Shown here piece by piece: positions 36,649 through 50,192 of a stretch of 64,000 bases of DNA. How positions within the stretch are numbered: position 1 is the stretch's first letter; every line of letters starts with the position of its first letter. This stretch comes from Pelagibacterium halotolerans B2 (GTDB lineage: Bacteria > Pseudomonadota > Alphaproteobacteria > Rhizobiales > Devosiaceae). Position numbers and translations under genes: made by a program. The stretch covers positions 2,790,001 to 2,854,000 of the forward strand of contig NC_016078.1 of NCBI RefSeq assembly GCF_000230555.1, in the 5' to 3' direction. The notes beneath the pieces are model-generated. The model ran no database searches, was not told where the DNA came from, and saw only the letters and a list, made by a program, of their open reading frames with translations.

Positions 36649-36809
36649 GGTAGGGCTCCGTCGCTCTGGCAGCCCCGCTTCGGATAGCGGGGCTGACCGA
36701 CGGCAAGCGTGGCGGAGAATTCGGCCCAGGGGGGAGTCCCGACCTTGCGGCGAAAAATCCTCTGAAATTTGTCCCCCCTTGCCGGAACCGGCATGAGGAT
36801 GTGGCCGGA

Positions 36810-37602
36810 TCAACCCCAACGAATGCGGTGGAAGGAGCGGGTAAGGAGATGACGATAGTCGCCGTCGCGCATGGCATGTCCAAGCCGGATCAGGCGGGCG
36901 ACCTTCTTGCGCAGACCTGAACTTTTCCAGCCATGGGAGGTGATGTCTCGCGCTTCCTGGGTGAAGAGAACAGCGCCAACCTCGCGGCGGCTGGCACCCT
37001 CTTCCTCGCCGTCGAGTGCGCGCAGCGAGAGGGCAAGACGATGAAGCCGGTAAGGGGTTAGGGCCGGTTCGAGAGTTGGGGCGCCTGTCGGCAGACCGGC
37101 CAGCTTGAGCAGAAGTCGCATCAACGCTTTGAGGCGAACTATCCGCCAGGTATCGTTCGGAATGACAAAGGCCCAACCCGTCGCGTCTGCATCCGCCTCC
37201 ACCCGCATTCGGAGTTCGCCCTCGGTGTCGCGCAGCACAATGGAGCGGCCGGCACCGTCATAGGATTGGGCGAGGAGATCAGGCAGGCTTTGGGGCGGAA
37301 TTGCGTGTACATCGGGGAAGCCCGGGGGCGCCGGTCCGATCAGCACGACACTCGGCAGGAGGTGCGGTTCCCAAAGAACTGGCGCGTCGGGCGCCGCGAA
37401 AGGACAACCCCCAGGACTCGCGCAACCGCCGCATGGCCTCGGTGGCGTCGATCTGGCCGCTCTTGACCTTGCGATCGAGCTCCGCGTGCTCCTCCCGGAA
37501 GCGTGGATCGCGCGAGATGAACTCGAACGCGAGGTGTTCGAGGTCGAGCGTTTTGAAGTAGTCCGTGGACGCGGACGACCGCCAGTCCCCAGCCATTGCC
37601 AT
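36810..37602 (-). pseudogene. DUF6499-DUF2285 regulator split by a frameshift
   Basis: From ATG 37,602 (after GGAGGAGG) the frame reads MAMAGDWRSSASTDYFKTLD and a DUF6499-like domain ending ESWGLSFRG. Near 37,385-37,395 the family continuation APVLWEPHLLPSVVLIGPAPPGFP moves to another frame, which runs as a DUF2285-like domain to 36,810. The total span is one base more than a multiple of three. In related elements I recall the two parts as one protein. Without the shift, each half stays open: 37,279-37,602 and 36,810-37,346. A start at GTG 37,346 could still yield the C-terminal part. Confidence 0.62.
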
Positions 37603-37758
37603 AATTGCCTCCTCCCCTAGTCCGCCGATCGCAGGGAAGTGCCCGATTATCGAGGGCAGGCTGGAACGGCATAGGGCAGCGCCGCCTATCACAGCATAGG
37701 GCACTGGTGGCGTGGCGCACCGTCGCGGCGATGACAGGCGCACTGGGAGGGGCTCGGC

Positions 37759-38052
37759 CTATTCTATACGGGCGCTACGCAGTAGTTCGTAACCGCCAGT
37801 GCTAACCATCCAGTGCGCGCGAGCCAGATGGGCCTGGTAGGCTTGATAGGTGCGCTCGGGCTCAGCCTCTGGATCGATTCTGAGAACGGTTTTCGCGACT
37901 TCCGTCCAGTCGGCACCTTTTTCCTCGGCTATGAGCAGGCGGAGATAAACATAGAGAAGGCGATAGTCGTAGTCGGTCAGCTCGTCGGAGAGCACCGGCG
38001 CGTCCGCGATCTCTGGTTCCTGTTCTGGCCGTGGCCTCTTCATCCAAAGCAT
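37759..38052 (-). CDS. Small conserved mobile-element protein (DUF2285-associated)
   Basis: A 97-residue soluble protein with the pattern DYDYRLLYVYLRLLIAEEKG, DWTEVAKTVLRIDP and HLARAHWMVSTGGYELL, which I associate with small proteins encoded beside DUF2285/DUF6499 regulators. Start at 38,052 or 38,043; no decisive ribosome-binding site. Family name is from memory and should be checked. Confidence 0.62.
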   Translation of the reverse strand: MLWMKRPRPEQEPEIADAPVLSDELTDYDYRLLYVYLRLLIAEEKGADWTEVAKTVLRIDPEAEPERTYQAYQAHLARAHWMVSTGGYELLRSARIE

Positions 38053-38326
38053 CCCAGATCAGCATATTTGCGTAGTGACAAAGTGCACCCCGCAAACCCG
38101 ATAGACAACGGGGTTTATACGTCACGCCAATAGCTTCGAACTATCACACCCCCATGCCCTATCTATAACAATTACAATAATGTGACGAAACTTGTCCGGC
38201 TTTTCATCCCCACTCTGCTTGGCACCAACGTCGAGACTTCATGGTCAATCCGCAATGGTCAGCGGTGCAAGGAGTTGCTGTGGGTGAAACCTCGGATTTT
38301 CCTTTGCCTGTCGAGAATACTCCGTA

Positions 38327-38587
38327 GTGGAATTCTCCACAAGACGCTTCCTTTCGGAGATGGGAATACGGGAAGTCTTCGCGCAGAATCTGAAGTCACT
38401 GCGGCAGGCGCGAGGGCTGTCGCAGGAAGAATTGGCGCATCGGGCCGAGGTGGACCGTACCTACATCAGCTCGTTGGAGCGCTGCATCTATGGTGCGAGC
38501 ATCGACGTGGTGGACCGGCTCGCCAAGGTTCTCGATGTCGATTCTGCTGATCTGCTCAAGCGTCCGGTCGATGCGCGGGAGGCTTGA
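38327..38587 (+). CDS. XRE-family helix-turn-helix regulator
   Basis: An 86-residue protein with a Cro/CI-type HTH: NLKSLRQARGLSQEELAHRAEVDRTYISSLERCIYGASIDVVDRLAKVL. Translation may begin at GTG 38,327 or ATG 38,360; the second abuts a GGAG, so the first seems as likely. It is one of very few plus-strand genes in the backbone and may control the switch to transfer (inference). Confidence 0.85.
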   Translation: MEFSTRRFLSEMGIREVFAQNLKSLRQARGLSQEELAHRAEVDRTYISSLERCIYGASIDVVDRLAKVLDVDSADLLKRPVDAREA

Positions 38588-38621
38588 TGGATCGGAATGA
38601 GTATCGATTACCGCTCGCCCC

Positions 38622-38789
38622 TTACGGGGCGAACGGGTCCAGCTCACGGATTATCGTCTCTTCGTCACCGTCATATTCGGCGGCTGGCATCACGCCCATC
38701 GTGCCGTCCCCGGCGCGGAAGATGATGATCGTCACCATGAGGGTTCAGGCAAGGTTGAAGGCCATTGCGCTGGCATCTGCGAGGGACAT
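38622..38789 (-). pseudogene. Small gene with in-frame stop, or leader plus 38-aa protein
   Basis: A strong ribosome-binding site (AGGAG, 8 bases before ATG 38,789) starts MSLADASAMAFNLA, then TGA at 38,745-38,747. In the same frame, 6 bases on, ATG 38,738 opens MVTIIIFRAGDGTMGVMPAA and continues to DPFAP (38 residues, stop at 38,622). Either a nonsense change (for instance CGA to TGA) broke a 55-residue gene, or the first part is a leader peptide coupled to the second. The second part looks protein-like (two beta strands, acidic tail). Confidence 0.48.
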
Positions 38790-38984
38790 TTTCTGGCTCC
38801 TGTTCTGGAAGCGGGGACCATTCCCCGCTCGACAGACGCCCGATGTTTCAGTCGTGACGGCGATCACCTTGCAGGCGCGAGCCGGAAAGGCCGCACGCTC
38901 GCGTAGCGGACCCTTCACGGGTTGATCGTATTAGGGAGCGTCTGAAACCAAGGTCGCCGATCGAGAGCGGGGTGGTTTCCGCGA

Positions 38985-39146
38985 TCAGGTGCCGGAACCG
39001 GCCTCGTAAGCGATGCCCTCCGACCGCGACCTTGATCCGATAAGGAGCGGTTCAAATTCCGCCCCCGAGGGGCCGATCATCCCGATCCGCATGATGAGAA
39101 GCGCATACAGCGCCGGGACTGGTGTGCGTGAGACAGCCTTGGTCAT
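38985..39146 (-). CDS. Small hypothetical protein (53 aa) downstream of ssb terminator
   Basis: Starts MTKAVSRTPVPALYALLIMR and contains IGMIGPSGAEFEPLLIGSRS. GGAG lies 9 bases before the ATG. It follows the terminator of ssb by about 40 bases. Composition is protein-like but I recognise no family. Confidence 0.4.
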   Translation of the reverse strand: MTKAVSRTPVPALYALLIMRIGMIGPSGAEFEPLLIGSRSRSEGIAYEAGSGT

Positions 39147-39184
39147 CCCCCGGCACTCCAAGCGACATCCAAGCCCCGGAAACG

Positions 39185-39217
39185 AAAAAAAAGGCCCGGC
39201 GGTCCAGCCGCCGGGCC
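39185..39217 (-). terminator. Rho-independent terminator of ssb
   Basis: A 10-bp GC-rich stem (GGCCCGGCGG/CCGCCGGGCC, 39,193-39,202 with 39,208-39,217) followed on the minus strand by eight T. After intron removal it lies about 15 bases after the ssb stop codon. Confidence 0.85.
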
Positions 39218-39283
39218 TCGATTGTCCCGAGTAGGGTAGAGCACGTGTTTCCGGGTTTGCCGGATGACCGTTGCTCCCCCTCC

Positions 39284-39317
39284 GAACCGGACATGCGGCT
39301 TTCACCGCATCCGGCTC
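39284..39317 (-). ncRNA. Group II intron domain V
   Basis: A 34-nt hairpin on the minus strand, starting GAGCCGGATGCGGTGAAA and ending CGCATGTCCGGTTC, the canonical shape of catalytic domain V. The maturase stop codon TGA lies inside it. A domain VI-like stem (GAGCAACG.../CGTGCTC) follows toward 39,240. Confidence 0.9.
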
Positions 39318-41188
39318 TCCATTTCCGATCCTGCAAGAGCAAAGCGATTGTCCGGGAGCGTGCCCCGGTGAAGATCGACATGGCATGGGCGGCATAACAC
39401 CAACGTCTTGCGACGCCGGGCACTCATGAGCCGCTGCCAGTGCGAGGTTCCATCCTTGAGGTCCGCGAGCTTGCGCACGTGATGAACCTCGAACGGAGCA
39501 TCTTCTGTTCCGCAGTATTCACATTTTCGGGCCGCAATCCGTCGCAGCAGTTCCGAGCGAGATGCGAAGGTGTGGATATTCGGCTTTGCATCCGGGTTTT
39601 GCGAGGCGGCGACCCATCGGTGTTTCAATCGAAACACCGGCAGACGCCGTTCCTCTCCTTCCAGATGATAGGCAAGCGAATGGCCATGTACCGGGCAGCG
39701 CATACGCGCAAACATTTTGCCCCAGCTTGTGTCGTGCTTCCTCGCCAGCGTTTTAAAGAGGCTCGTGTTGGCCATCCATTCCAGCCGGTTCAGATAGTAC
39801 TTCGGTGCCAGCGCATAATAATTTGCGAACCCACGAAGCTCCGCGTTGTACTGGACTACGATCTCGTAATCCGACAACGGCAACATCATGGGCCTGAAGC
39901 GTATGTCATTTCTCCCGGCGTCCATGACGCCATACCCTTTCGCCACGGCGAAGTTGCGGATTTTCTCTTCCGGCACATAGAGGTGGATATGGTCGGTCAC
40001 GGTGCGCTTGACGGCAAAGACCGCCTTGCCCCACGCCTCCAACCGACACTTCATGCGCTTGTCGAGCCGACGGGTTTGGACGCCGTAGCCGAGGAAGACG
40101 GTGCCCTTGCTCATGGCACCCATCCGCGATTTTTCCGCCGAGATGGTGAGCTTCAACGGTCCTTCAACGAAGGACCGGACCTCTGCCATGATCTGCGCGG
40201 CCTCCTCCTTTGAGCCGACAATACCGATGAGGAAGTCGTCGGCGTATCGCACGTAGTGCAACTGCTTGAACCCTTCATCATGCATGTCAACGCTGGGGAG
40301 AAGTGCTTTTGCCGCCTCCATCTCCTGCATTTCCTGTCGCCACCTTGCGGCTTTCGAATGGCTGTCGCCATGTACGCGCAGTTTTCGGCGGCGAATGGAT
40401 GCAAGATTGTTCAGACGGCAGTACTCGGGATTGGGTTTCCTTCGAGCGCCCCGATTGAACGCCGCCATCCGGGAGTCCATGAACTGATCGAGTTCATGGA
40501 GATAGATGTTGGCGAGGATCGGCGATACGACGCCACCCTGCGGTGTCCCGCTATAAGTGGCGTTGTACGTCCAATCTTCGAGATACCCGGCCACGAGGAA
40601 TTCCCTGATGAGCTTCAGGAACGCTCGATCGTCGATCTTGCGCGCCAGGAGGCCAAGCAGGGTCTCATGGTCGATATTGTCGAAGTAACCCTTGATGTCG
40701 ACTTCGCAGATCCACTTGGTGCCTTTCCACGACCGGACAATCTGGTTGAGCGCAGTGTGACATGAACGCCCCGGCCGAAAGCCATGCGACCGATCCGAGA
40801 AGACCGGCTCATAGATCACTTCTAGCAGAGCGCGTACGACCTCCTGCACCAGCTTGTCGTCGCCCGTGGGAATGCCGAGCGGGCGCTTCTTGCCCGCTGG
40901 ATTTTTCGGGTCCTTGAGGATGTAAGTCCTGCGAACCGGAGAGGGTTTGTAAGTGCCTGTGCTGATGGCATGCATCAACGCGGCGACCCGTTCCTCTCCG
41001 AACCCGTCGAGGGTGTTGCCCGAAACGCCGGGGGTGAGCGCCCCCTTGTTGGCATAGAGCTTCGCATAGGCCGAATACCACAAATCCGCGTGCGTTCGCA
41101 TGAGCTTGTGGAGTTTCCGGACCCTTGCCCCTCCGCGGGTGGCTTTACCCACGCCTTCCAATGCCGTGACGGTGCGAGCGGATAGCAC
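39302..41188 (-). CDS. ltrA: Group II intron reverse transcriptase/maturase with HNH endonuclease
   Basis: A 628-residue protein. Reverse transcriptase motifs include DIKGYFDNIDH (about 164-174), TPQGGVVSPILANIYLHELD and the catalytic YADD (315-318). Domain X (maturase) covers roughly 430-530. The C-terminal HNH endonuclease has Cys556, Cys559, His569-His570, Cys599, Cys602 and His607. The set is complete, so splicing and retrohoming may still work. The frame ends inside domain V, a normal feature of several intron classes. Confidence 0.95.
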   Translation of the reverse strand: MLSARTVTALEGVGKATRGGARVRKLHKLMRTHADLWYSAYAKLYANKGALTPGVSGNTLDGFGEERVAALMHAISTGTYKPSPVRRTYILKDPKNPAGKKRPLGIPTGDDKLVQEVVRALLEVIYEPVFSDRSHGFRPGRSCHTALNQIVRSWKGTKWICEVDIKGYFDNIDHETLLGLLARKIDDRAFLKLIREFLVAGYLEDWTYNATYSGTPQGGVVSPILANIYLHELDQFMDSRMAAFNRGARRKPNPEYCRLNNLASIRRRKLRVHGDSHSKAARWRQEMQEMEAAKALLPSVDMHDEGFKQLHYVRYADDFLIGIVGSKEEAAQIMAEVRSFVEGPLKLTISAEKSRMGAMSKGTVFLGYGVQTRRLDKRMKCRLEAWGKAVFAVKRTVTDHIHLYVPEEKIRNFAVAKGYGVMDAGRNDIRFRPMMLPLSDYEIVVQYNAELRGFANYYALAPKYYLNRLEWMANTSLFKTLARKHDTSWGKMFARMRCPVHGHSLAYHLEGEERRLPVFRLKHRWVAASQNPDAKPNIHTFASRSELLRRIAARKCEYCGTEDAPFEVHHVRKLADLKDGTSHWQRLMSARRRKTLVLCRPCHVDLHRGTLPDNRFALAGSEMESRMR

Positions 41189-41809
41189 TGACTACCCTCC
41201 CTCGGGCATTCGTTGGCGTTGATCGTAAACTGCTCCCCTTCCTCCTTACCTCGGTGGTTTTCGTGGCCGTTGCCAGCCACTTATGCCGCCGTTTCAGGTC
41301 GGGTTGGTTACCGACTGCAATCCCCGTTACAGGACCACATCGAGTACTATGGGAGCTCCGTCGCCATATTGGACATGCATCCAACTTAGGCGATCCCGTA
41401 TTCCCAGTCGGACAAGAAACGCTGTGGTTAGGCCCCGCGTTCGACCCTTTGCCACTCTCATCGAGCAGGCGTCGGAGAAGTCAGGTAAGGCAGCATTCTG
41501 ATCTCGCTGCCTCATTCTCCGAGATGGCGTCTCATCAGTCTTTCGCCACCGATATCCCAAAACCGCTAAGGTCTACGATTCAACCAATCAAGGCTTGGCC
41601 ATACACAGCTTGCAATGACGAAGACCGCGCTAGACTGATTCGCCGTCACTCGCCTTTTGTCCCAATATGCTGTTTTCCCCCGCCGGTTTTCACCGGTTGC
41701 TTCCTGTTACCAGGCCGAGGTGAATTGGGCTTGCAATGAACCTCCTGACAGTTCATGCTTACGGGAAATTTCCCCGTAAGCACTTGTTTCGACTAGTAAA
41801 ACGGCGCAC

Positions 41810-42208
41810 TCAGAACGGGATGTCATCGTCATCGTTGCTGTCCTGGCTCGCTTCGGCCTGCTTACCCCGGCTCAGGAAATCCACCGTCTCGGCGATGATC
41901 TCGACACCATAGCGCTCGATCCCTTCCGCATCGGTCCACTGGGTGTAGTGGATGCGGCCGCGCACCAGAACCTTCATGCCCTTCTGGCAATAGTCCTGGA
42001 CCGTCTTGCCCAGGCCGTTGAAGGCGATGACGCGGTGCCATTCGGTATCCTGGATCCGCCGCCCTTCTGCGTCGCGGAGAACCTTGCCCTCCGAATAGCG
42101 CGGACGCGAGGTGGCGAGGGTAAAGTTGGTGACCCTGGTGCCGCCAGGGACGTTGCGGGTTTCCGGGTCGCGTCCGATGTTGCCGGCGAGAATGACGATG
42201 TTCTGCAT
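41810..42208 (-). CDS. ssb: Single-stranded DNA-binding protein (element-encoded)
   Basis: A 132-residue OB-fold protein (MQNIVILAGNIGRDPETRN, DTEWHRVIAFNGLGKTVQDYCQKG) with the acidic interaction tail DDDDIPF. It would coat single-stranded DNA during transfer or replication and recruit host proteins by the tail. GGAG precedes the start. The group II intron begins at the base after the stop codon. Confidence 0.93.
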   Translation of the reverse strand: MQNIVILAGNIGRDPETRNVPGGTRVTNFTLATSRPRYSEGKVLRDAEGRRIQDTEWHRVIAFNGLGKTVQDYCQKGMKVLVRGRIHYTQWTDAEGIERYGVEIIAETVDFLSRGKQAEASQDSNDDDDIPF

Positions 42209-42855
42209 CTTTAGTCTCCGTTGCTTCTACCGGAGGGACCATCCCTCCGATGAGCCCCCGGAAAAGGCCGGCTGGATGCGGTGGCAACCCTTAAGGACCG
42301 GGGTGGGGCGGGCAGGCGCGGCACGCGCCAACACGGCCGGTTCCGCGGGGTTGCTGGCGGAGACAGCACGGACTTAGGGGATCGGTCAGGAGGAGGGAAT
42401 GGTCTTTCCGGGAATGCCCGGAGACACAAGCAGCCGCATCGTTTCGCTGGCGATATCGGGCCTGTCCCAAAACGCGCGTGTTGCGGCATCAGCTACCAAC
42501 GCCTCTGTCCATTCGGCGCAACCATTTCGGGGGCAGCTCTCGGTGAATCGAGGCGCAGCAGGGGGACCTTGCGGTGAGGGCGACGGCAGCGCTCACGGCT
42601 GACGGCCAGGGCCGGGTCCATGCTGCCGGAAGCGGAAGGCAGGTCACCTTGCAGCCGCATCCACCACGCCCAGGCGGACGGTCCAAACGCTTGTCCGCTG
42701 CGGTGTCGGGATTGCTCCCGAAGGGTCATTGCGACCGGGGGCTGCGGCCAAGTCGAACCATGACGCAAACGCCGAAACGAGGCGACGACGCTGTGGTAAT
42801 CGCGGCCCTGCGGCTGGATCGACATGACCTTGCGGTTCGGAACGCGGCGTGAACG
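42209..42855. other. Gap upstream of ssb; 5' hairpin, no firm gene
   Basis: About 650 bases. A perfect 8-bp hairpin (CGGAGGGA-CCA-TCCCTCCG, 42,231-42,249) lies just upstream of the ssb ribosome-binding site. A minus frame at 42,493-42,825 and a plus frame at 42,399-42,602 (the latter after a purine-rich AGGAGGAGGGA) are open but lack protein-like composition. Confidence 0.45.
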
Positions 42856-43272
42856 TCAGCGCGAGGAGATGGCCGCCGCGACCGTGCCCAGATTGAACAG
42901 CGCGGCGATGCCCACGACGATCCCGCTGACGCCACCGAGCAGATTGAGAAGGAGCACGGAGTCGATGGCTTCCTTGGCAACGCCATAGGTGAGCGCATAA
43001 CCGGCAATGGCAGACGGCACGGCAACGAGGGCGAGCGCGGCAAGGCGCAGCGCCGGGTTCTTCGCAAAGCCGATGATCGCGAAGACAACTGCAAATGCCA
43101 GCAAGGCGGCGCCGAGCGAAATCGGCATTGCCGTCCAGAAGCCGGCACCGGCTCCATACATCCACTGGAAAGCCGTCGTCGCCACCATGACCGGCAGCGC
43201 GAAAAGGGCGAGCTTCCAGGCGAGAACCGCAAGGACGATCGTGGCAGAGATGGCGAGCAGGATAAGTGTCAT
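42856..43272 (-). CDS. Hypothetical membrane protein
   Basis: A 138-residue protein with about four to five hydrophobic segments rich in Ala, Val and Gly (MTLILLAISATIVLAVLAWK; YGAGAGFWTAMPISLGAALL). AGAGG lies 6 bases before ATG 43,272. No motif recognised. Similar small membrane proteins occur between ssb and DUF2493 genes of such elements, by my recollection. Confidence 0.7.
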   Translation of the reverse strand: MTLILLAISATIVLAVLAWKLALFALPVMVATTAFQWMYGAGAGFWTAMPISLGAALLAFAVVFAIIGFAKNPALRLAALALVAVPSAIAGYALTYGVAKEAIDSVLLLNLLGGVSGIVVGIAALFNLGTVAAAISSR

Positions 43273-43432
43273 GGCAACCTCTGAAGTCTGGGATCGAGGG
43301 ATCACGACAGGCGGCCGGAGAAAAGTTCTCGCCTGCGACCAAGCAGTTGCGCCGGTTCTGCCCGGATAAAGTAGATCACGGCGATCGCCATGTCGAGAGC
43401 GGTCCCTCGGACTCCTGCCCTAGAGACAAGAA

Positions 43433-43454
43433 GGGCGGCGCTTACGCGCCGCCC
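43433..43454 (-). terminator. Hairpin at the end of the DUF2493 gene
   Basis: A 9-bp stem GGGCGGCGC/GCGCCGCCC with the loop holding the TAA stop of the DUF2493 gene; TTCTTG follows on the minus strand. A weak terminator. Confidence 0.5.
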
Positions 43455-44380
43455 CGATCGCGGAAGTCATAGACCTTGATGCCGAGCTTTCTCGCCTTGT
43501 CGGCGAGATTGTCCTGAATCCCCGTACCGGGAAAAACGATGACGCCACGCGGCAGCGTTTCGAGGATCGCATCGTTGCGCTTGAAGGGCGCCGCCTTGGC
43601 ATGCTTTGTCCAGTCCGGGGCAAATCCGACCTGCGGCACCTTGCGCTGATCGGCCCAGCGGGAGGCGATCAGCTCGGCGCCTTTCGGCGACTTGCCGTGC
43701 AACAGAACCATGTCCGCGTATTTGTCGCGCACCTTGTCGAGGACGCTCCAGATCAGGCGGTGATCGTTGTAGTCGAGGCCGCCCGAGACGACGATCTTCG
43801 GACCATCGGGGCAATAGACTTCATTGTCGGCCCAGCGCTTGGCGGTAAGGAAATCGCGGCTGTCGATGAGCGCCGATGTCAGGGCGCGATGGTTGACCTT
43901 CGACCCGGCCCGTGCCCGCCAGGCGGAGCCGATATGCTGCTCGAACTGCTCGGCGGCGAGATCGCGGAAGAGCTCCATGGCGTCCCGGCGCTCGATAAGG
44001 GTCAGCCCTTCGGCCGTCCGGCGCTCCAGCTCGACGGATTTCACCTCGCTGCCATCCTGTTCGCGCTGGAGGCGGCGCTGGGCCTGCTCATTGTCGTCCA
44101 GATCGCGTTCGATGCGGGTGGCGGCGCGCTGGAAGAGATTGACGGTTCCCCAGAGCACTTCCTCGAGGTCGGGCTCGAGGCGGGTTTCGCTCATCGAGGC
44201 CACAAGGGCGTCGAAGACATCGACCAGAGCGGAAAAGACGACATTGCCATCGGGCAAGGGCCTGGGATCGGGTTCGTCCTCATAGGGGCGCCAGCCATAG
44301 AGCTGAAGTTCGGACAGGACGTGATCGGTCGGGGAAGAGGCGTGACGGTGTTCGGCGTCGTCATCATGGTCATGGATCAT
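43442..44380 (-). CDS. DUF2493 (SLOG-like) protein
   Basis: A 312-residue protein from ATG 44,380. The first about 190 residues are acidic and helical with a coiled-coil-like stretch (LDDNEQAQRRLQREQDGSEV). The C-terminal about 120 residues match DUF2493: KIVVSGGLDYNDHRLIWSVL, VLLHGKSPKGAELIASRWAD and RNDAILETLPRGVIVFPGTGI, a Rossmann-like fold related to nucleotide-binding SLOG domains. These genes are regular passengers of alphaproteobacterial elements. Function unknown. Confidence 0.83.
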   Translation of the reverse strand: MIHDHDDDAEHRHASSPTDHVLSELQLYGWRPYEDEPDPRPLPDGNVVFSALVDVFDALVASMSETRLEPDLEEVLWGTVNLFQRAATRIERDLDDNEQAQRRLQREQDGSEVKSVELERRTAEGLTLIERRDAMELFRDLAAEQFEQHIGSAWRARAGSKVNHRALTSALIDSRDFLTAKRWADNEVYCPDGPKIVVSGGLDYNDHRLIWSVLDKVRDKYADMVLLHGKSPKGAELIASRWADQRKVPQVGFAPDWTKHAKAAPFKRNDAILETLPRGVIVFPGTGIQDNLADKARKLGIKVYDFRDRGGA

Positions 44381-44483
44381 CGGGGTGGTCCTTCGTCGGT
44401 CTGACCGCGACCCTCGCGGCCTTCGTGGCGACGAAAGCCCACGGGCGGGACGGGCTGGCAGTCCTCGCCCCGCGAGGGCCTTG

Positions 44484-44563
44484 ATGGCCGCGCCGGCTAT
44501 TTTGCCTCGCGATGCAAAGGCCGGCTCGCCGGCCGGCGGAAAATAGCCGCCAGGCGCGGCCAT
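44484..44563. repeat. Large imperfect inverted repeat between Toprim and DUF2493 genes
   Basis: Left arm ATGGCCGCGCCGGCTATTTT (44,484-44,503) and right arm with its complement (44,540-44,563, carrying a 4-base bulge) enclose a second GC-rich palindrome GCCGGCTCGCCGGC. The transcript would fold into a long hairpin. Sits in a 300-base gap without a gene. Confidence 0.65.
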
Positions 44564-44689
44564 TGCCTGCCCGTCCCGTTTGTGGGCCGCTCGCTCCTTC
44601 GAAGGCCGGTCGCGGCTCTTGCCGAAGATGGAGCGCCCGGCGATGTGACCATTGGCGACGGCGATACCCCGGTGCGTACCCCGTCCGAT

Positions 44690-45726
44690 CTATGGCCTGC
44701 CGATCAGGAAGCGGTTGGCGTCCTCGGGGCGAAGCCCGGACCGCAGCACGGTGCAAAGCATGTCGAGGCCATGACCGCGCAGATCGTCGTTGAAGTCCCC
44801 GCCAAGGGGCGAAAGGCCAACCGCCTCGATCCCGACGCTCGCTGCTCGGGACAAAAGCGCTTCCCGCGCGCGGCTTCCCGCCGAATCTCGGTCGGACAGG
44901 ATATAGAGTCGCCTCAGCGCCGGCGGGAACAGGATGGCAGCGAGGTGCGCCGCCGAGAGTGCCGCGACCATCGGCATGAAGGGCAATCCCGAGCGCGCGG
45001 ACAACACGGTTTCGATTCCCTCTCCGGCCGCCATCACCTCGGCAGCTGCCCCGAAGCGCACGCCATTGCCGAGAAGATCGCCCATCGCGCGGCGGGGATA
45101 ATCGACATCCGCCTTGTCCGAACCGTCCGGGTTGAGCCAGGTCCGATGCGCACCCGTGGTTCGTCCGGTGAGATCGGTCACGGCGGCGACCATCGCCGGC
45201 ATGGTCAGGGTCGGCCCGTCATCGGCGGGACGATAGTAGCAGCGAGGATGGAAGCGCAGGGCGTCAGTATCTGCGAACGCGGTGATGCCGCGGCCGCGCA
45301 GATAGGTTTCGGCAAGCGTGCCCCGAAAGGGCTGCGAGATGGCGAGCAAGCGTTTCGCGGACCGTCTGGAATTGGTCGAGCCGGATCGTGGCGGTGAGCC
45401 TGGGAGCGGATCGGGATGCGGCAGGGCGAGGAAGGCACGGGCCTCCTCGGCGACATCCCTGAACGCGGCAAGGCCCAGTGATTCCCGGATTACGTCGAGC
45501 AGGTCGCCGTGCTCCCCGGTTGCCGCGTCGGTCCACTTTCCGGCAGCGCCCTTGCCGGTATCGGGTCCGGCAAGGCGGACGAACATCGAGCGTCCGGGAG
45601 TGTTGCGCACATCGCCAACGAACCAATAGTGTCCGAAGCGGCGTCCGGCCGGAAGATAATGACGGCAAACCGCCTCGGCCTTTCGGCCGAGACGGATGGC
45701 GAGGTCGGCGGCATCGTAGCGAGGCA

Positions 45727-45730
<4 letters not shown>
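44690..45730 (-). CDS. Toprim-domain protein, primase-like (DUF7146 type)
   Basis: A 346-residue protein. The N-terminal part contains a CHC2-like region without the zinc cysteines. The Toprim domain shows GEGIE (236-240) and SDRDSAG (279-285), plus DFNDDLRGHG near the end. Such proteins prime or restart DNA synthesis on plasmids. The start overlaps the stop of the helicase gene by 4 bases, so the two are coexpressed. Confidence 0.86.
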
Positions 45731-50070
<4,340 letters not shown>

Positions 50071-50192
50071 GGGATAAAGCCTCGGGAGAGCGGGAAGGAC
50101 ACAAGCCGCGCGTCTCTCTCTCGACCGCACCGGCTCAAACCCTTCCCGGCCCCCCTCTCACTCTCCACCGTGCCAAGCGGGACAGCACGATA

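Larger units (their letters stand above)
39231..41809 (-). mobile_element. Group II intron inserted directly after the ssb stop codon
   Basis: About 2.58 kb. The 5' end is taken as GTGCG at 41,809-41,805, directly after the TGA of ssb, and matches the group II consensus GUGYG. The 3' end is taken as ...CCCTAC at 39,231. It contains a maturase gene (39,302-41,188) and domain V (39,284-39,317). A candidate EBS1, TCAGAATG (41,501-41,494), pairs over 8 positions with the last 8 exon bases CGTTCTGA, one pair being G-U. A candidate EBS2 lies about 50 bases upstream of it, GGATATC (41,558-41,552), and pairs with GACATCC except at one position. The 3' boundary is less certain by a few bases. Confidence 0.85.

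Noticed and set aside
42399..42602. Plus-strand frame after a strong purine-rich stretch
   Set aside because: Good apparent ribosome-binding site but composition is not protein-like and a transcript in that direction is not supported.
43601..44404. 267-residue plus-strand frame
   Set aside because: Antisense of the DUF2493 gene; no signals of its own.
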